64,000 nt of DNA from Exiguobacterium sp. s146 (GCF_018618415.1 NZ_JACSMA010000002.1:1-64000), one strand, 5' to 3'; positions 51,109 through 60,327 are shown, numbered from the stretch's first letter. Notes: a model not told the origin generated them from the letters alone. Made by a program: numbers and translations.

Positions 51109-51534
51109 TCATGTGAACGGGACGACCTCGCCACCGTTCAACTGATAACTGTACGACAACGTCGCGTTCAAACTGTGCGATACAGAACAATAGCGTTCGA
51201 CTGACAACTCGATGGCACGACGGACCCGCTCTTCGGGCATGTCCCCGTCGAGGATGTATAAGATGTGGATGGCCGTGAACTTCTTAGGATGTTCCGTCGC
51301 CCGGATCCCGTCGATCTTCATCTCGAACCGGTCGAGCGGCAAGCGCATCTTATGCAAAATCGAGACGATATCGATGCCTGTACAGGCCGCCGTCGCCTGC
51401 AGAAGCATCTCGGTCGGCCGTGGACCGGTGTTGAGGCCGTCGACGTCCTCCCCGGCATCGAGCGTCACGTCATGCCCTGACGGTGTCGTCGTCTGGAATG
51501 CCATCCCTTGTTTCCAATTCACTTGTAAATGCAT
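51109..51534 (-). CDS. OsmC/Ohr family protein (YhfA-like)
   Basis: 141 residues from ATG 51534 (AAGGAGGAG). GPRPTEMLLQATAACTGIDIVSIL holds the first redox Cys (Cys51), and VERYCSVSHSL the second (Cys116), with Glu42 in the expected place. OsmC proteins reduce organic hydroperoxides. This OsmC branch with a C-x-H type second site is the YhfA group, whose peroxidase activity is less certain. Confidence 0.88.
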   Translation of the reverse strand: MHLQVNWKQGMAFQTTTPSGHDVTLDAGEDVDGLNTGPRPTEMLLQATAACTGIDIVSILHKMRLPLDRFEMKIDGIRATEHPKKFTAIHILYILDGDMPEERVRRAIELSVERYCSVSHSLNATLSYSYQLNGGEVVPFT

Positions 51535-51629
51535 CTCAGTCTCCTCCTTATGTTTCGATAGCTTACTATTCCCTTGAATGAGGTATTATTAATCTATGCA
51601 GTGAAATTGTCGTTTAGGGAGTTGGTCGC

Positions 51630-53087
51630 TTGGATTGGTCGGTCATTATTAGTTGGGGACTATATATCGTCCTCGGATTGAATTTATTGTTCGCATTAGC
51701 CGTCATATTCGCAGAGCGCCGTGACGTCGGGGCGACTTGGGCATGGCTCCTTGTCCTGTTCTTCTTGCCGATCCTTGGGTTCATCGTCTACATGTTTCTC
51801 GGACGTCAGTTGAAGAAGGACAACTTCTTCAACTTGAGTGTCGAAGAGCGCTCGTTCCACGCGCTCCAAGTCGAGAGTCAAATCGATCAAATTCGCCGGA
51901 AAGAGACGATGATTGCTCAACCGTTGTTCGAGAAATACGAGCAATTGCTCGAGATGAACTTGCGCTCCTCAAAATCTTTGATTAGTGTCCACAACAAATC
52001 TGCCATCATGCACGACGGGGAACAAAAGTTCAAAGCGCTTATGGACGATATTCGAAGCGCCGAGACGGAAATCAATATCCAGTATTACATCATCCAACGG
52101 GACGCGCTCGGGAAGGCATTGATCCATGAACTGATCGAACGAGCCAAGGCAGGCGTCAAAGTGAGGCTCCTCTATGACGCGGTCGGTTCGCGCAGCCTCC
52201 GCAACTCCGACTTCAAAGAGTTGATTGCCCATAACGGCGAGGTCCGTGTCTTCTTCCCACCGACGCTCGGTTTAATCAACTTCAAGTTGAACAACCGGAA
52301 CCACCGAAAAGTCGTCATCATCGACGGTAAAATCGGTTACGTCGGCGGCTTCAACGTCGGGACCGAATACCTCGGCCTCGTCGAGAAGTTCGGTTATTGG
52401 CGCGATACGCATCTCCGTGTCGAGGGGGATGTCGTCTATCACTTGCAACACCGATTCATTCTCGACTGGAACTATTCCGGCAGCAAGCATCACGACCCGG
52501 AGAACTCGTTCTGTTTCGCCCGCCACGATATTAAGGATATGTCTCCAATGCAAATCGTGACGAGCGGTCCGAACTCCGACACGGAACATTTGAAAAACAT
52601 GATGATTAAAATGATTATGTCGGCAAAGAAACGCGTCATCATCCAGACGCCTTACTTCATCCCGGATGCGAGTTTCATGGACGCCTGTAAGATGGCACTC
52701 CTGTCCGGCGTCAAGATGGACATCATGATTCCCGGCAAGCCCGACCACCCGTTCGTCATGTGGGCATCGCTGTCGTTTCTCGGCGAACTGCTCGACTATG
52801 GGGCGAACGTGTATATGTACGGACAAGGTTTCCTGCACGCCAAGACGCTCGTCGTCGATGATGAGATTTCAACCGTCGGGACGACGAACTTGGACGCCCG
52901 TAGCTTCCGCTTGAACTTCGAAGTGAACGCCGTCATCTATGACGAGCGGGTCGCGCTCGAACTCGCTTCCCTGTTCGAGTCGGACGTCGCCGTCAGCCGC
53001 AAGTATACGGTCGACGATTACTCAGCCCGGAAATGGACCGTCCGGATGCGCGAAGGCGTGTCTCGATTGCTCAGTCCGATTTTATAA
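51630..53087 (+). CDS. cls: Cardiolipin synthase (phospholipase D family)
   Basis: 485 residues from TTG 51630 with AGGGAG upstream. Two N-terminal membrane helices (residues ~4-22 and ~32-55) are followed by two PLD domains. HKD motifs are HRKVVIIDGK (His225) and HAKTLVVDDE (His403). It condenses two phosphatidylglycerols into cardiolipin at the membrane. FVMWASLSFLGELLDYGANVYMY and GTTNLDARSFRLNFEVNAVIYD are typical of Cls. Monocistronic with its own terminator. Confidence 0.95.
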   Translation: MDWSVIISWGLYIVLGLNLLFALAVIFAERRDVGATWAWLLVLFFLPILGFIVYMFLGRQLKKDNFFNLSVEERSFHALQVESQIDQIRRKETMIAQPLFEKYEQLLEMNLRSSKSLISVHNKSAIMHDGEQKFKALMDDIRSAETEINIQYYIIQRDALGKALIHELIERAKAGVKVRLLYDAVGSRSLRNSDFKELIAHNGEVRVFFPPTLGLINFKLNNRNHRKVVIIDGKIGYVGGFNVGTEYLGLVEKFGYWRDTHLRVEGDVVYHLQHRFILDWNYSGSKHHDPENSFCFARHDIKDMSPMQIVTSGPNSDTEHLKNMMIKMIMSAKKRVIIQTPYFIPDASFMDACKMALLSGVKMDIMIPGKPDHPFVMWASLSFLGELLDYGANVYMYGQGFLHAKTLVVDDEISTVGTTNLDARSFRLNFEVNAVIYDERVALELASLFESDVAVSRKYTVDDYSARKWTVRMREGVSRLLSPIL

Positions 53088-53101
53088 CCTACATCGTTCA
53101 G

Positions 53102-53150
53102 AAGTCGCCCTGTTGTGTCGGATTAGCCATCGACATGATGGGGCGATTTT
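53102..53150 (+). terminator. Terminator of cls
   Basis: AAGTCGCCC pairs with GGGCGATTT around a loop that itself holds a small TGTCG/CGACA hairpin; TTTT follows. The rest of 53151-53318 is promoter DNA without a gene. Confidence 0.6.
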
Positions 53151-53318
53151 GATGCGGCGCTGCTAAGAAATCCCTCACCATAAGCTGTGACGATTTCTCG
53201 TCAAATTCTAAAAACTGTTAGCATTTAAGAGAATACTCGCTAGTTCTTTCCCGATTTAGGGTATAAAGTATCAGTACGAACGTCCTACATTACCGCTACG
53301 GCTAGGAAAGGAGGAAGT

Positions 53319-54224
53319 ATGCGTTCACGCATATGTCATACAATGGCTGATCATGAACCCCTTCACCAAGACCGAGACACCACGAAACCCGATCCTTCCT
53401 CATGGGACCAGCTTCCGATTGGCCTGTTCGCCTTCAATCGACACGGCCAGATTGTCAGCTATAACGAAGCATTCATTGATTTGCTTGGCCTGTTGCCGAG
53501 CTCGAACTTATCGTTTGAACGATGCTCGTCCTCCTCGTTCGATTTGGCCGCTGCCATCCGCAACGTCTTGAACGGAGAAACGATTCGCATGGCGGGCTGG
53601 TACAAAGCGCCGGAGCGGCAACCTCGCTTCATCCGGACGACGATGTCCCCGAGCTTCTCCGCCGATGAACAACTCGATGGCGGTGTCGGCATTTTAGAGG
53701 ACGCGACCGAACAACGGCGCTACGAAGAGCGGATGGAGCACTTGTCGTCGCTCGACCCGTTGACAGAGCTGTATAACCGGAAGAAAGTCGGTGACGTCCT
53801 CTCGACGACGGCTCAAGAGACGGTCGACACCCGAGCACCCGCCGCCGTCATCATGCTCGACATCGACTACTTCAAGCTCGTCAACGACACGTTCGGTCAC
53901 CCGACCGGGGACCTCGTCTTGCGCTCAATTGCCCAACTGCTCAGGCGCAACATTCGCAAGTCGGACTCGATTGGCCGTTGGGGCGGTGAAGAGTTTTTAA
54001 TCGTCGCCCCCCAGTCGACGCTCGCCGATGGTGTCCAACTCGCCGATAAGCTCCGGCAGAAGATTAACGCCGAACCGTTCGGCCCCGTCCCGCGCGTCAC
54101 CTGCTCGTTCGGCGTCAGTTCGCTCGAGGGCGGAAAGACGGTCGAGCAGGCGTTACAAGACGCGGACGAGGCGCTCTATGTCGCCAAGAATCGTGGCCGG
54201 AACCAAGTGTCGAGCAAGCGCTAG
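53319..54224 (+). CDS. PAS-GGDEF diguanylate cyclase
   Basis: 301 residues from ATG 53319, with AAAGGAGG upstream. A PAS fold (residues ~30-135, LPIGLFAFNRHGQIVSYNEAF to GGVGILEDATEQRRYEER) leads through a short coil into a complete GGDEF domain: DPLTELYNRKKV, MLDIDYFKLVNDTFGHPTGD and the active loop RWGGEEF (222-226). An inhibitory RxxD site (RKSD) sits five residues before GGEEF. It should make c-di-GMP with product inhibition, sensing a cytoplasmic cue through PAS. No membrane helix. Confidence 0.93.
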   Translation: MRSRICHTMADHEPLHQDRDTTKPDPSSWDQLPIGLFAFNRHGQIVSYNEAFIDLLGLLPSSNLSFERCSSSSFDLAAAIRNVLNGETIRMAGWYKAPERQPRFIRTTMSPSFSADEQLDGGVGILEDATEQRRYEERMEHLSSLDPLTELYNRKKVGDVLSTTAQETVDTRAPAAVIMLDIDYFKLVNDTFGHPTGDLVLRSIAQLLRRNIRKSDSIGRWGGEEFLIVAPQSTLADGVQLADKLRQKINAEPFGPVPRVTCSFGVSSLEGGKTVEQALQDADEALYVAKNRGRNQVSSKR

Positions 54225-54229
54225 TTCTC

Positions 54230-54260
54230 AAAAAAGGATGCTCCCACGCATCCTTTTTTC
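54230..54260 (+). terminator. Terminator of the diguanylate cyclase gene
   Basis: AAAAAAGGATGC-TCCCAC-GCATCCTTTTTT. Confidence 0.9.
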
Positions 54261-54397
54261 CTGTTTCAACGACTTCGGCACAAGAAGCTGACATTACAAA
54301 CTTGAAGTGAATGCTTATAGTTGTTACAGACTTGTTATACCTATTCCAGCCAGAGCATTCAATCGGTCATCAGTCAGTGAAGTGAGCGGTGAACAAC

Positions 54398-54443
54398 AAA
54401 AAGGGATGGTGATCTGCCTCGAACAAATCACCATCCCTTTTTC
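54398..54443 (-). terminator. Terminator of the chemoreceptor pseudogene
   Basis: AAAAAGGGATGGTGAT pairs perfectly with ATCACCATCCCTTTTT, immediately after the receptor stop. Confidence 0.9.
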
Positions 54444-54445
54444 CA

Positions 54446-55416
54446 TTATACGTTGAAGCGTGACACAAGTTCCTGCAATTCTTCGGCCATGTCCGCCAGC
54501 GACTTCGCGGACTGGGCGATCTCCTCCATCGATCCGAGTTGGTCCTCGGTCGTCGCCGCCACTTGTTTCGAAGCGACCGAATTCTCATCGGCGATATGGG
54601 CGATTTGTGTCGCGGCAGCCGACACTTCTTCGACGTTGGCGGCAATCTCTTCGACCGTCGCCGTCACGTCCTCGATGCGCGGCGTCATCGCCTGCGTCTG
54701 ATTCATAATCGTTCGGAAACGTTTGGCCGTTTTTTCTGTCGTCTCGAGTCCCGCTTTCGTATGAGCCGAAACTTCTTTCATCAACTGGACCGAACGCTCC
54801 GTCTCTTGTTTGATATTATCAATCAACTCGGAAATCTGTTTCGTCGACTGTTGCGATTGTTCGGCGAGTTTCCGCACCTCACTGGCGACGACGGCGAAGC
54901 CTTTGCCGTTCTCCCCGGCCCGGGCCGCTTCAATCGCAGCGTTCAAAGCAAGCAAGTTCGTCTGCGTCGCGATGCCATTGATGACGTCGACGATATTCCC
55001 AATCTCGTTCGAACGTTCGGCGAGCGAGTGAATGACTTTTCCGAACGTCTCGACCGACGAGTCGATCGCTTGCATCTGGGCCACGTCTCGGTGACCGCTG
55101 TCGTCCCGTTCTCGGCCTCGAACGCCGTCTCGCGAGATAACTCAGACACGTCGGTCGAGCTTTCGGCGATGCGCATGATGCCACCGGTGATGGCTTGGAG
55201 CGAGACGGCGTTATCGTCGAGTTGACGTTTCGAATCGTCCGCTCCTGCTGCCATCTGTTGGACCGCACCGGCGATTTGTTCCGAGGCGGCCGTGTTCTGT
55301 GCCGAGTTCGCCATCAGTTCCTGTGACGAAGCGGCGACTTGTCCGATCGATTGATCGAGATTTTGAATGATGGCACGCAAGGAGCGCGTCATCTCGTTGA
55401 AGCTCGCGGCGACACG
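54446..55416 (-). pseudogene. Methyl-accepting chemotaxis protein, 5'-truncated and frameshifted
   Basis: The minus strand encodes a chemoreceptor signalling domain. The distal part reads VAASFNEMTRSLRAI (end of a HAMP domain), then QVAASSQELMANSAQNTAASEQ in one frame. From 55084 on it continues in another frame with the highly conserved hairpin tip [29 protein letters not shown] and the C-terminal methylation helix ending in SRFNV. One missing base near 55084 (GAGACG-TGGCC, expected GAGACGGTGGCC) separates the frames. Everything upstream of the HAMP end (ligand domain, membrane helices) is lost at about 55411-55440, where IS30 sequence begins. No pentapeptide CheR tail. Non-functional. Confidence 0.88.
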
Positions 55417-55439
55417 CGGGCGGTTCAACGTCGGGCTGT

Positions 55440-55722
55440 CCATCGCCAAACGACCGAGAGAGGTGCGCACGCGCGAGACGTTCGGGCATCGCTCGGCGTA
55501 CCGCTCTATTTCGCCGACCCGTACGCGTCCTGGCAGCGTGGCAGTAACGAGAACGCCAACGGGCTCCTTCGCGAGTTCTTCCCTAAAGGAACGGACTTCG
55601 CGGAGGTCGGTGACGGTGAACTCGCGGACGCGCTCGCCAAGATCAACGGGCGGCCGAGGAAGTGCCTCGGCTGGCGAACGGCACACGAGGCATTCGACGA
55701 TGAAGTGTTGCGCTTAATTTGA
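55440..55722 (+). mobile_element. IS30-family transposase remnant (C-terminal part)
   Basis: On the plus strand, RASLGVPLYFADPYASWQRG is followed by NENANGLLREFFPKGTDF and then NGRPRKCLGWRTAHEAF. This is the conserved end of an IS30 DDE transposase: last Asp region, the E in SNENANGLL, and the RPRK tail. Only about 85-90 codons remain; the HTH and first catalytic Asp are gone, and the upstream codons are antisense to the chemoreceptor. The stop TGA and following TTTGACAAACCGT-like end probably mark the right inverted repeat. The left end was lost together with the chemoreceptor 5' part. Confidence 0.85.
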
Positions 55723-55777
55723 CAAACCGTCATCTATAAAAAAAGCCAGCATGTTCGTATGAAGCGAACAAACGGAC

Positions 55778-56245
55778 TTAATCGTTGGTCAAATAGTGAG
55801 CCAGATTGTCGAGCGTGGAGCGAAGTCCAGCATCATGGTCTTGTTTTCGAATGCCCGACGGCACGTTCTCACAGACAATCGTGACACGTGTCCCGCCATC
55901 GAGCGCCTCCAAATACCACGTCTGGACCATCTCACCGGCAAAGTCCGGGTCTGTGGAGTCGAACGTCCCGATTTGCACGATTTTTTGGCCAGGAACGAGC
56001 TCGACGAAGCGCCCGTTCGACACATCGGTCTGAGCTGTCGTTTTGCCAGATGCCATATCTTCCTTTTCATAGGTGAGCACGAGCTGATACACGCCCCCGA
56101 TCCACGGCTCGAAGACAGGGGCACGAGCCGACATGCCTTCTGGTGGGAGCCACTTGACCAGCTCCTCTTTGTCGAGAAACGCTTGATAAATTCGTTCTGG
56201 CGGTGCCTTCATCCATGTCATGGCCGTATCAATCCGTCGATTCAT
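55778..56245 (-). CDS. SRPBCC / AHSA1-like family protein
   Basis: 155 residues from ATG 56245; an ATG six codons earlier is possible. AMTWMKAPPERIYQAFLDKEELVKWLPPEGM is the classic AHSA1 opening; GQKIVQIGTFDSTDPDFAGEM and GTRVTIVCENVPSGIRKQDH (the VP-G-I/V-R-x-x-D-H block) and the end helix LRSTLDNLAHYL are also characteristic. A polyketide-cyclase-like ligand-binding protein of unknown role. Confidence 0.87.
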   Translation of the reverse strand: MNRRIDTAMTWMKAPPERIYQAFLDKEELVKWLPPEGMSARAPVFEPWIGGVYQLVLTYEKEDMASGKTTAQTDVSNGRFVELVPGQKIVQIGTFDSTDPDFAGEMVQTWYLEALDGGTRVTIVCENVPSGIRKQDHDAGLRSTLDNLAHYLTND

Positions 56246-56317
56246 CACATAATCGCCCCTCATATATCGTTATTACTCTATATGTAACCCTCTATTCGCA
56301 TTCCCAATCCCCATTTC

Positions 56318-57865
56318 TTAACCCATGATACGAGTCATGGATTGAACTCGTTTTCGGTCCAGCTTTCCAACAGGCGTATAAGGCAGCTCTTCGACGAAGG
56401 CGACTTCTCGAGGGAGTTGATAGGTCGCCACTCGTGGGCGTAACCAGCTCAAAAGTGCGTCCTCAGTCATTTTTTCATCGGCATACAACTGCACGTAGGC
56501 CTTCAGCATGTGGCCCGCGTAAACGTCCTCTACACCGATGACAGCAACGTCTTCAATGCTCGGATGCTCGCACAAAGTCGCTTCGATTTCCGACGGATAA
56601 ATGTTGTTACCGGCTGAAATGATCAAGTCGTCGGTTCGTCCGCATAGGAAATAGTACCCGTTCTCGTCCCGGTAACCGATATCGCCAGTTTGAATCCAAA
56701 GGTGCGCGCTGTTTGTCATGGACCACTCATTCCGAATACAAAGTTGCCCGACCCTGCCAGCCTCGACTTCTTTTCCATCCACGACCACCTGCAATTGGCT
56801 TCCCGGGATTGCTTTTCCGAGCGTGTCTGGATGGTGATTCAAATCTTCGGGTGTCGCGATGATGTTCAAGCCGGCTTCCGACGTCCCGTATAGATTGTAT
56901 AAGACGTTTCCCAGATGCTTGGTCACTTCTCTCACTAAAACCGGATTTAGTTTTGCTCCTCCGGACGCAATGCAAGCCAACGAACCGAGCGCTTCTCGAT
57001 CGTGTTTCATCATTTTATGTACCATCAACGGAACGACCGTGACCACTTCCACTTGATGCTGCCGAATGAGGTCACATGCGTTCTTCGCAGCAAAGCTCTC
57101 CTGAATGACAACTTTCTTGCCCAAAGCAAGAAAGGACAACAGGATTGCGATGCCGTACCCATGATAAATCGGCGTGGCGATGTAGGCCGTCTTGTAGGTT
57201 GGCAGCTGCAATCGATTCAGTAAAGCCGCAAAAGGGTTTAGGAAGTTGAAGAGGGACGGTCGGTGAATCACTTGTTTCGGCTTCCCAGTCGTGCCACCGG
57301 TCAACAGGACAATCTTCCCGCTCGAAGAGGCCTTCAATTTTTCTTTTCGATGTGGAACAGATTTTGACAAGCTGTGGATCGATTCTTGTGTGTCATGATA
57401 ACTGACGAGTTTTGCATGCTGATAAGACGAGTTTTCAATCAATTCACGAAACGCTTCGTCATAAATCAGAAAGTCGAAGTGGTGTTCTTGCACGAGCCGA
57501 TCGAACTGGCGTTGGCTCATCGAACAATTGAGCAAGTAGATATGGGCACCGAGCCGCGACGCAGCAAATATGCCTTGCACGAACGACGCATGATTTCGGC
57601 AGAAGAACGCTACTTTATGACCTTTACGAATCCCATACTTCTCCGCTAATTGGTGAGCGAGATTTTCACAACGTTGCTGAAGCTCCTCATAACTGAACGT
57701 TCCGCGACTGTCCACCAAAGCAGTTTTTTGGCCACCAGTCTTTTCCGTCAATGAAAACAGAAGCATCAGGTTGACACCGTGTCGACGAATCGCGAAGCAA
57801 AGGCGTGCTACGTTTGTCGGGGAAAGAAAATGGAGTTGCGACAATATGTTCCACAAATTAACCAT
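56318..57865 (-). CDS. AMP-binding acyl-CoA synthetase / ligase
   Basis: About 515 residues from ATG 57865 (GTG 57877 is an alternative; both overlap the preceding SDR gene). Adenylation motifs: A3 IVLLTGGTTGKPK, A5 YNLYGTSEAGLN, A7 IQTGDIGYRDENGYYFLCGR, A8 DLIISAGNNIYPSEIE and A10 PYTPVGKLDRKRV with the catalytic Lys. It should activate a carboxylic acid, probably a fatty acid, as acyl-AMP and then acyl-CoA. Coupled to an SDR, which suggests a two-step modification of a lipid acid or aldehyde. Confidence 0.88.
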   Translation of the reverse strand: MVNLWNILSQLHFLSPTNVARLCFAIRRHGVNLMLLFSLTEKTGGQKTALVDSRGTFSYEELQQRCENLAHQLAEKYGIRKGHKVAFFCRNHASFVQGIFAASRLGAHIYLLNCSMSQRQFDRLVQEHHFDFLIYDEAFRELIENSSYQHAKLVSYHDTQESIHSLSKSVPHRKEKLKASSSGKIVLLTGGTTGKPKQVIHRPSLFNFLNPFAALLNRLQLPTYKTAYIATPIYHGYGIAILLSFLALGKKVVIQESFAAKNACDLIRQHQVEVVTVVPLMVHKMMKHDREALGSLACIASGGAKLNPVLVREVTKHLGNVLYNLYGTSEAGLNIIATPEDLNHHPDTLGKAIPGSQLQVVVDGKEVEAGRVGQLCIRNEWSMTNSAHLWIQTGDIGYRDENGYYFLCGRTDDLIISAGNNIYPSEIEATLCEHPSIEDVAVIGVEDVYAGHMLKAYVQLYADEKMTEDALLSWLRPRVATYQLPREVAFVEELPYTPVGKLDRKRVQSMTRIMG

Positions 57866-58718
57866 CGTCCCGGTCACGCTCCTTCTTCTTTACTAACCGG
57901 AAGACGATCAACGATAAAGGTGACCTGAAAACGACGGAAGCCCACTCACCTAAAAATAGCCACCACGGTTTATAGACGTTCCGTTTCGTATACAAGGCGT
58001 GCCCAATCAATTCCGCCACGTGAACCGGTGACATGGCCGGGTATGTCTGATACGCAATCGTCGGTTCGATCATCGGTGTCCTCACGAGCGGCAAATACAG
58101 GGACGTGGTAAATATGTTTTGGAGTCTCAGTTCCGGCTCCGCCGAGCGCAACCACGTGTCAAACGCGGTTTTCGATGCCTGATAGGCAGCCCAATAAGGT
58201 AAAGGAAATAGCAGCGCATTAATCGTGGAGACGTTGATGATCTGCCCATTCTTTTGGGCAAGCATCGGAATGAGCGAGAGCAATAGCTGTACCGGAGCAA
58301 AATAATTAAGCGCCATCGTACGTGTGAAATCATGGTAGCGATTTAGCGACTTTGTGATCGGACGATTGATGGAAAGGCCGGCATTGCTGACGACGACATC
58401 CAATCCGTCCGTCAATTGATGTAGGAACGCCAGCAATTCTGTTCGTTTCTCTTCGTTTCGCAAATCGGCCGGGAATACCGTCACACGGGCTGAAGCCTGT
58501 TCAATGTCGACTTTCATGACGTTCATGTTCGCCTCGCTACGGGCCACCAAAATCAGATGCGCAGTCGTATCCGCTAACAGATAGGCGAACGCCTTACCGA
58601 TTCCTGAACTCGCCCCAGTAATCAGGACCGTCTTCCCATCCAGTTCTTGTTTCATCTTCTCGAAATCGAAGGAAGGCGATAAAAATAGAAACCTCTCCAC
58701 TAGCGTGTAATTATGCAT
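57858..58718 (-). CDS. Classical short-chain dehydrogenase/reductase
   Basis: 286 residues from ATG 58718 (AAGGTG upstream). Cofactor loop TGASSGIG (34-41), VVSNAGLS, catalytic Ser164 (INVSTINAL), Tyr179 and Lys183 (YQASK). The C-terminus is hydrophobic and basic (PWWLFLGEWASVVFRSPLSLIVFRLVKKK), suggesting membrane association, as in the DltE / acyl-CoA-reductase-like SDRs that act on lipids. Its last codons overlap the acyl-CoA synthetase start, so the two proteins are made together. Confidence 0.88.
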   Translation of the reverse strand: MHNYTLVERFLFLSPSFDFEKMKQELDGKTVLITGASSGIGKAFAYLLADTTAHLILVARSEANMNVMKVDIEQASARVTVFPADLRNEEKRTELLAFLHQLTDGLDVVVSNAGLSINRPITKSLNRYHDFTRTMALNYFAPVQLLLSLIPMLAQKNGQIINVSTINALLFPLPYWAAYQASKTAFDTWLRSAEPELRLQNIFTTSLYLPLVRTPMIEPTIAYQTYPAMSPVHVAELIGHALYTKRNVYKPWWLFLGEWASVVFRSPLSLIVFRLVKKKERDRDDG

Positions 58719-58880
58719 ATAGACAGCACCTTTTTGTAGAATATCGATATTTGCTTAGGGAGCTCCCGACTCTTTTTATAACTATCATGAATCAAATCCG
58801 ATTGATGAAATCAATAAAGGGAGACAATCACTATCGTCCTGCTCTGCTTTTGTGAATCACACTTTGACTACCCCTTTGAT

Positions 58881-59399
58881 TTATCCATCGAGATACATAT
58901 CCAGATGTAACAACTCGTCTTGAAGTGACGACAAATCGTCCATCGAATGGACTCCCATTATATAGTCATATCCGAAGAACACTTTGAAGCTAAACTGTTC
59001 GTCCGACTCACTCTCTTTATACTCTAACTCAGCGTAAAGTGTATTCCGGAACATAAGGCGAAGCATGTTCGGAATTTGGTCTCGGGACAGAACCTTCCCT
59101 GGCTTCACTTTTTTACGAAGGTCTCTCATCCGGATTGGATATAGCTCATGGAACGCGCGTTTCGAAGAAGGTCGATAGTCATAGTCGCGTCGCTCTAGAT
59201 AGGAGACGGTCAATGTTTTCACGCCTAAGTAGCCTATGATTCGCTCAATCGCTTTGACGTAATTCGATTCCACGCGCAGATATTCCTCTAATGTGAAGAC
59301 GACTCCGTCAAACGTTCGATTGATGTCCGAGATTTCGGTCCATTCGTCAATCTCACCTCTCGTTTCGGGATGATATTTGGTTACGCTATAGCTATTCAT
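58881..59399 (-). CDS. Hypothetical protein, 172 residues
   Basis: ATG 59399 behind AGGTGAC. Soluble, strand-rich, charged protein (DGVVFTLEEYLRVESNYVKA, YLGVKTLTVSYLERRDYDY, FKVFFGYDYIMGVHSMDDL). No recognised family. Size and acidic C-terminus resemble small immunity proteins, but no toxin gene is adjacent. Confidence 0.6.
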   Translation of the reverse strand: MNSYSVTKYHPETRGEIDEWTEISDINRTFDGVVFTLEEYLRVESNYVKAIERIIGYLGVKTLTVSYLERRDYDYRPSSKRAFHELYPIRMRDLRKKVKPGKVLSRDQIPNMLRLMFRNTLYAELEYKESESDEQFSFKVFFGYDYIMGVHSMDDLSSLQDELLHLDMYLDG

Positions 59400-59436
59400 T
59401 TCGTCACCTAGCCTGTTCCTTGTTTTGTAGGTAGTC

Positions 59437-59470
59437 TAAAAACGGACACGACGGTAGCGTCGCGTCCGTT
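59437..59470 (-). terminator. Terminator copy 2 (duplicated with the acetyltransferase 3' end)
   Basis: AACGGACACGACG-GTAG-CGTCGCGTCCGTT; with the T run it is a strong minus-strand terminator after the alpha/beta hydrolase gene. A closely similar stem occurs at 60292-60327. Confidence 0.8.
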
Positions 59471-59541
59471 CATGCGCCGACAATGGCGTCGTGATCTCCG
59501 TTCGGCCAATCATAGATGACTTCGCGCAGAGCTAGCCAATC
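59470..59541 (-). pseudogene. 3'-end remnant of a duplicated GNAT acetyltransferase gene
   Basis: The minus strand encodes LALREVIYDWPNGDHDAIVGA and a stop, matching the last residues of the intact acetyltransferase at 60328-60849 (LALREVAYGWTKGNHDAIVGA). The DNA around it, including the following terminator, is likewise near-identical. Only about 24 codons remain. Confidence 0.75.
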
Positions 59542-59560
59542 TTGTCGCGTAGATGGTCTT

Positions 59561-60274
59561 CTAACATGGAAACCGGTCCGTGTCGATTCGCCGCTTCATC
59601 ACGGATGATTGAGACCTCGCCGTCGTTAGCTCAGACGGCAAAAACGCATCAATCGCTTCTATGACTTCCTGTAGCACCTCAATCGTACCGAACGTATCGA
59701 CATTCCGCTCCAGCCCATGGTTCACACCCGTGAGCAGGTGCGTCTTGAGCGATGGGATGGCCGCCAACGCGTCTACCCGACTCGCCGTATAACAATGGTC
59801 CTTGTCACCGATGAGGACGAGTTGAGATGCCTGGGTCGTCTTCATCGTCTCAGTCACGCCTGCGTGTTGAAGGAGCGGCGTCAACCAAATGACATGTGCC
59901 TCGTGGAATATGGGACGAGTCAATTCATGGGCCAGCGCGACCGTACCGAGCGACTTCCCGACGAAGATGAACGCTTCGTATTCATGTGTAGACAAGACAT
60001 GATCGATGACCGTCCGAACATCGTGACGGACGACCTCGTCGATGTCATCGATGTGCGCATAGTCATCGCGGTAATATTCGTAGTTGATTTCCAAAACATC
60101 GCTAGAACGTTCTAAGAGCAAGCTCGTCGTAAAATGGAACATCGGGGCAGCGGTCGAATACCGATATCCTGGTAGTAAAATCGCGAGTTGTCGCGAAGGT
60201 CTCTCTTGCGTCAACAATGTATACGAGATTTCCATCTCGTCAAACCCTGGCAGCTTGCTTGTCTGTTCTTGCAT
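59561..60274 (-). CDS. Alpha/beta hydrolase
   Basis: 237 residues from ATG 60274 with AAGGGGG upstream. Oxyanion region LAILLPGYRYS, nucleophile FVGKSLGTVAL (Ser), acid in LVLIGDKDHCYT and His in LLTGVNHGLERNVDTFG form a complete triad. A dienelactone-hydrolase/YycG-free esterase-type fold of unknown substrate. It sits between an intact acetyltransferase gene and a remnant of a second copy of that gene. Confidence 0.8.
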   Translation of the reverse strand: MQEQTSKLPGFDEMEISYTLLTQERPSRQLAILLPGYRYSTAAPMFHFTTSLLLERSSDVLEINYEYYRDDYAHIDDIDEVVRHDVRTVIDHVLSTHEYEAFIFVGKSLGTVALAHELTRPIFHEAHVIWLTPLLQHAGVTETMKTTQASQLVLIGDKDHCYTASRVDALAAIPSLKTHLLTGVNHGLERNVDTFGTIEVLQEVIEAIDAFLPSELTTARSQSSVMKRRIDTDRFPC

Positions 60275-60291
60275 AGTCATCCCCCTTATCC

Positions 60292-60327
60292 AAAAAAACG
60301 GACACGACCAGTTCAGGCCGCGTCCGT
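60292..60327 (-). terminator. Terminator copy 1 after the acetyltransferase gene
   Basis: AACGGACACGACC-AGTTCA-GGCCGCGTCCGTT, followed on the minus strand by TTTTTT. Similar to the copy at 59437-59470. Confidence 0.8.

Noticed and set aside
55339-55445. Upstream part of the plus-strand frame leading into the IS30 remnant
   Set aside because: These codons are antisense to the chemoreceptor and do not resemble IS30 transposase, so the remnant was started near 55440.
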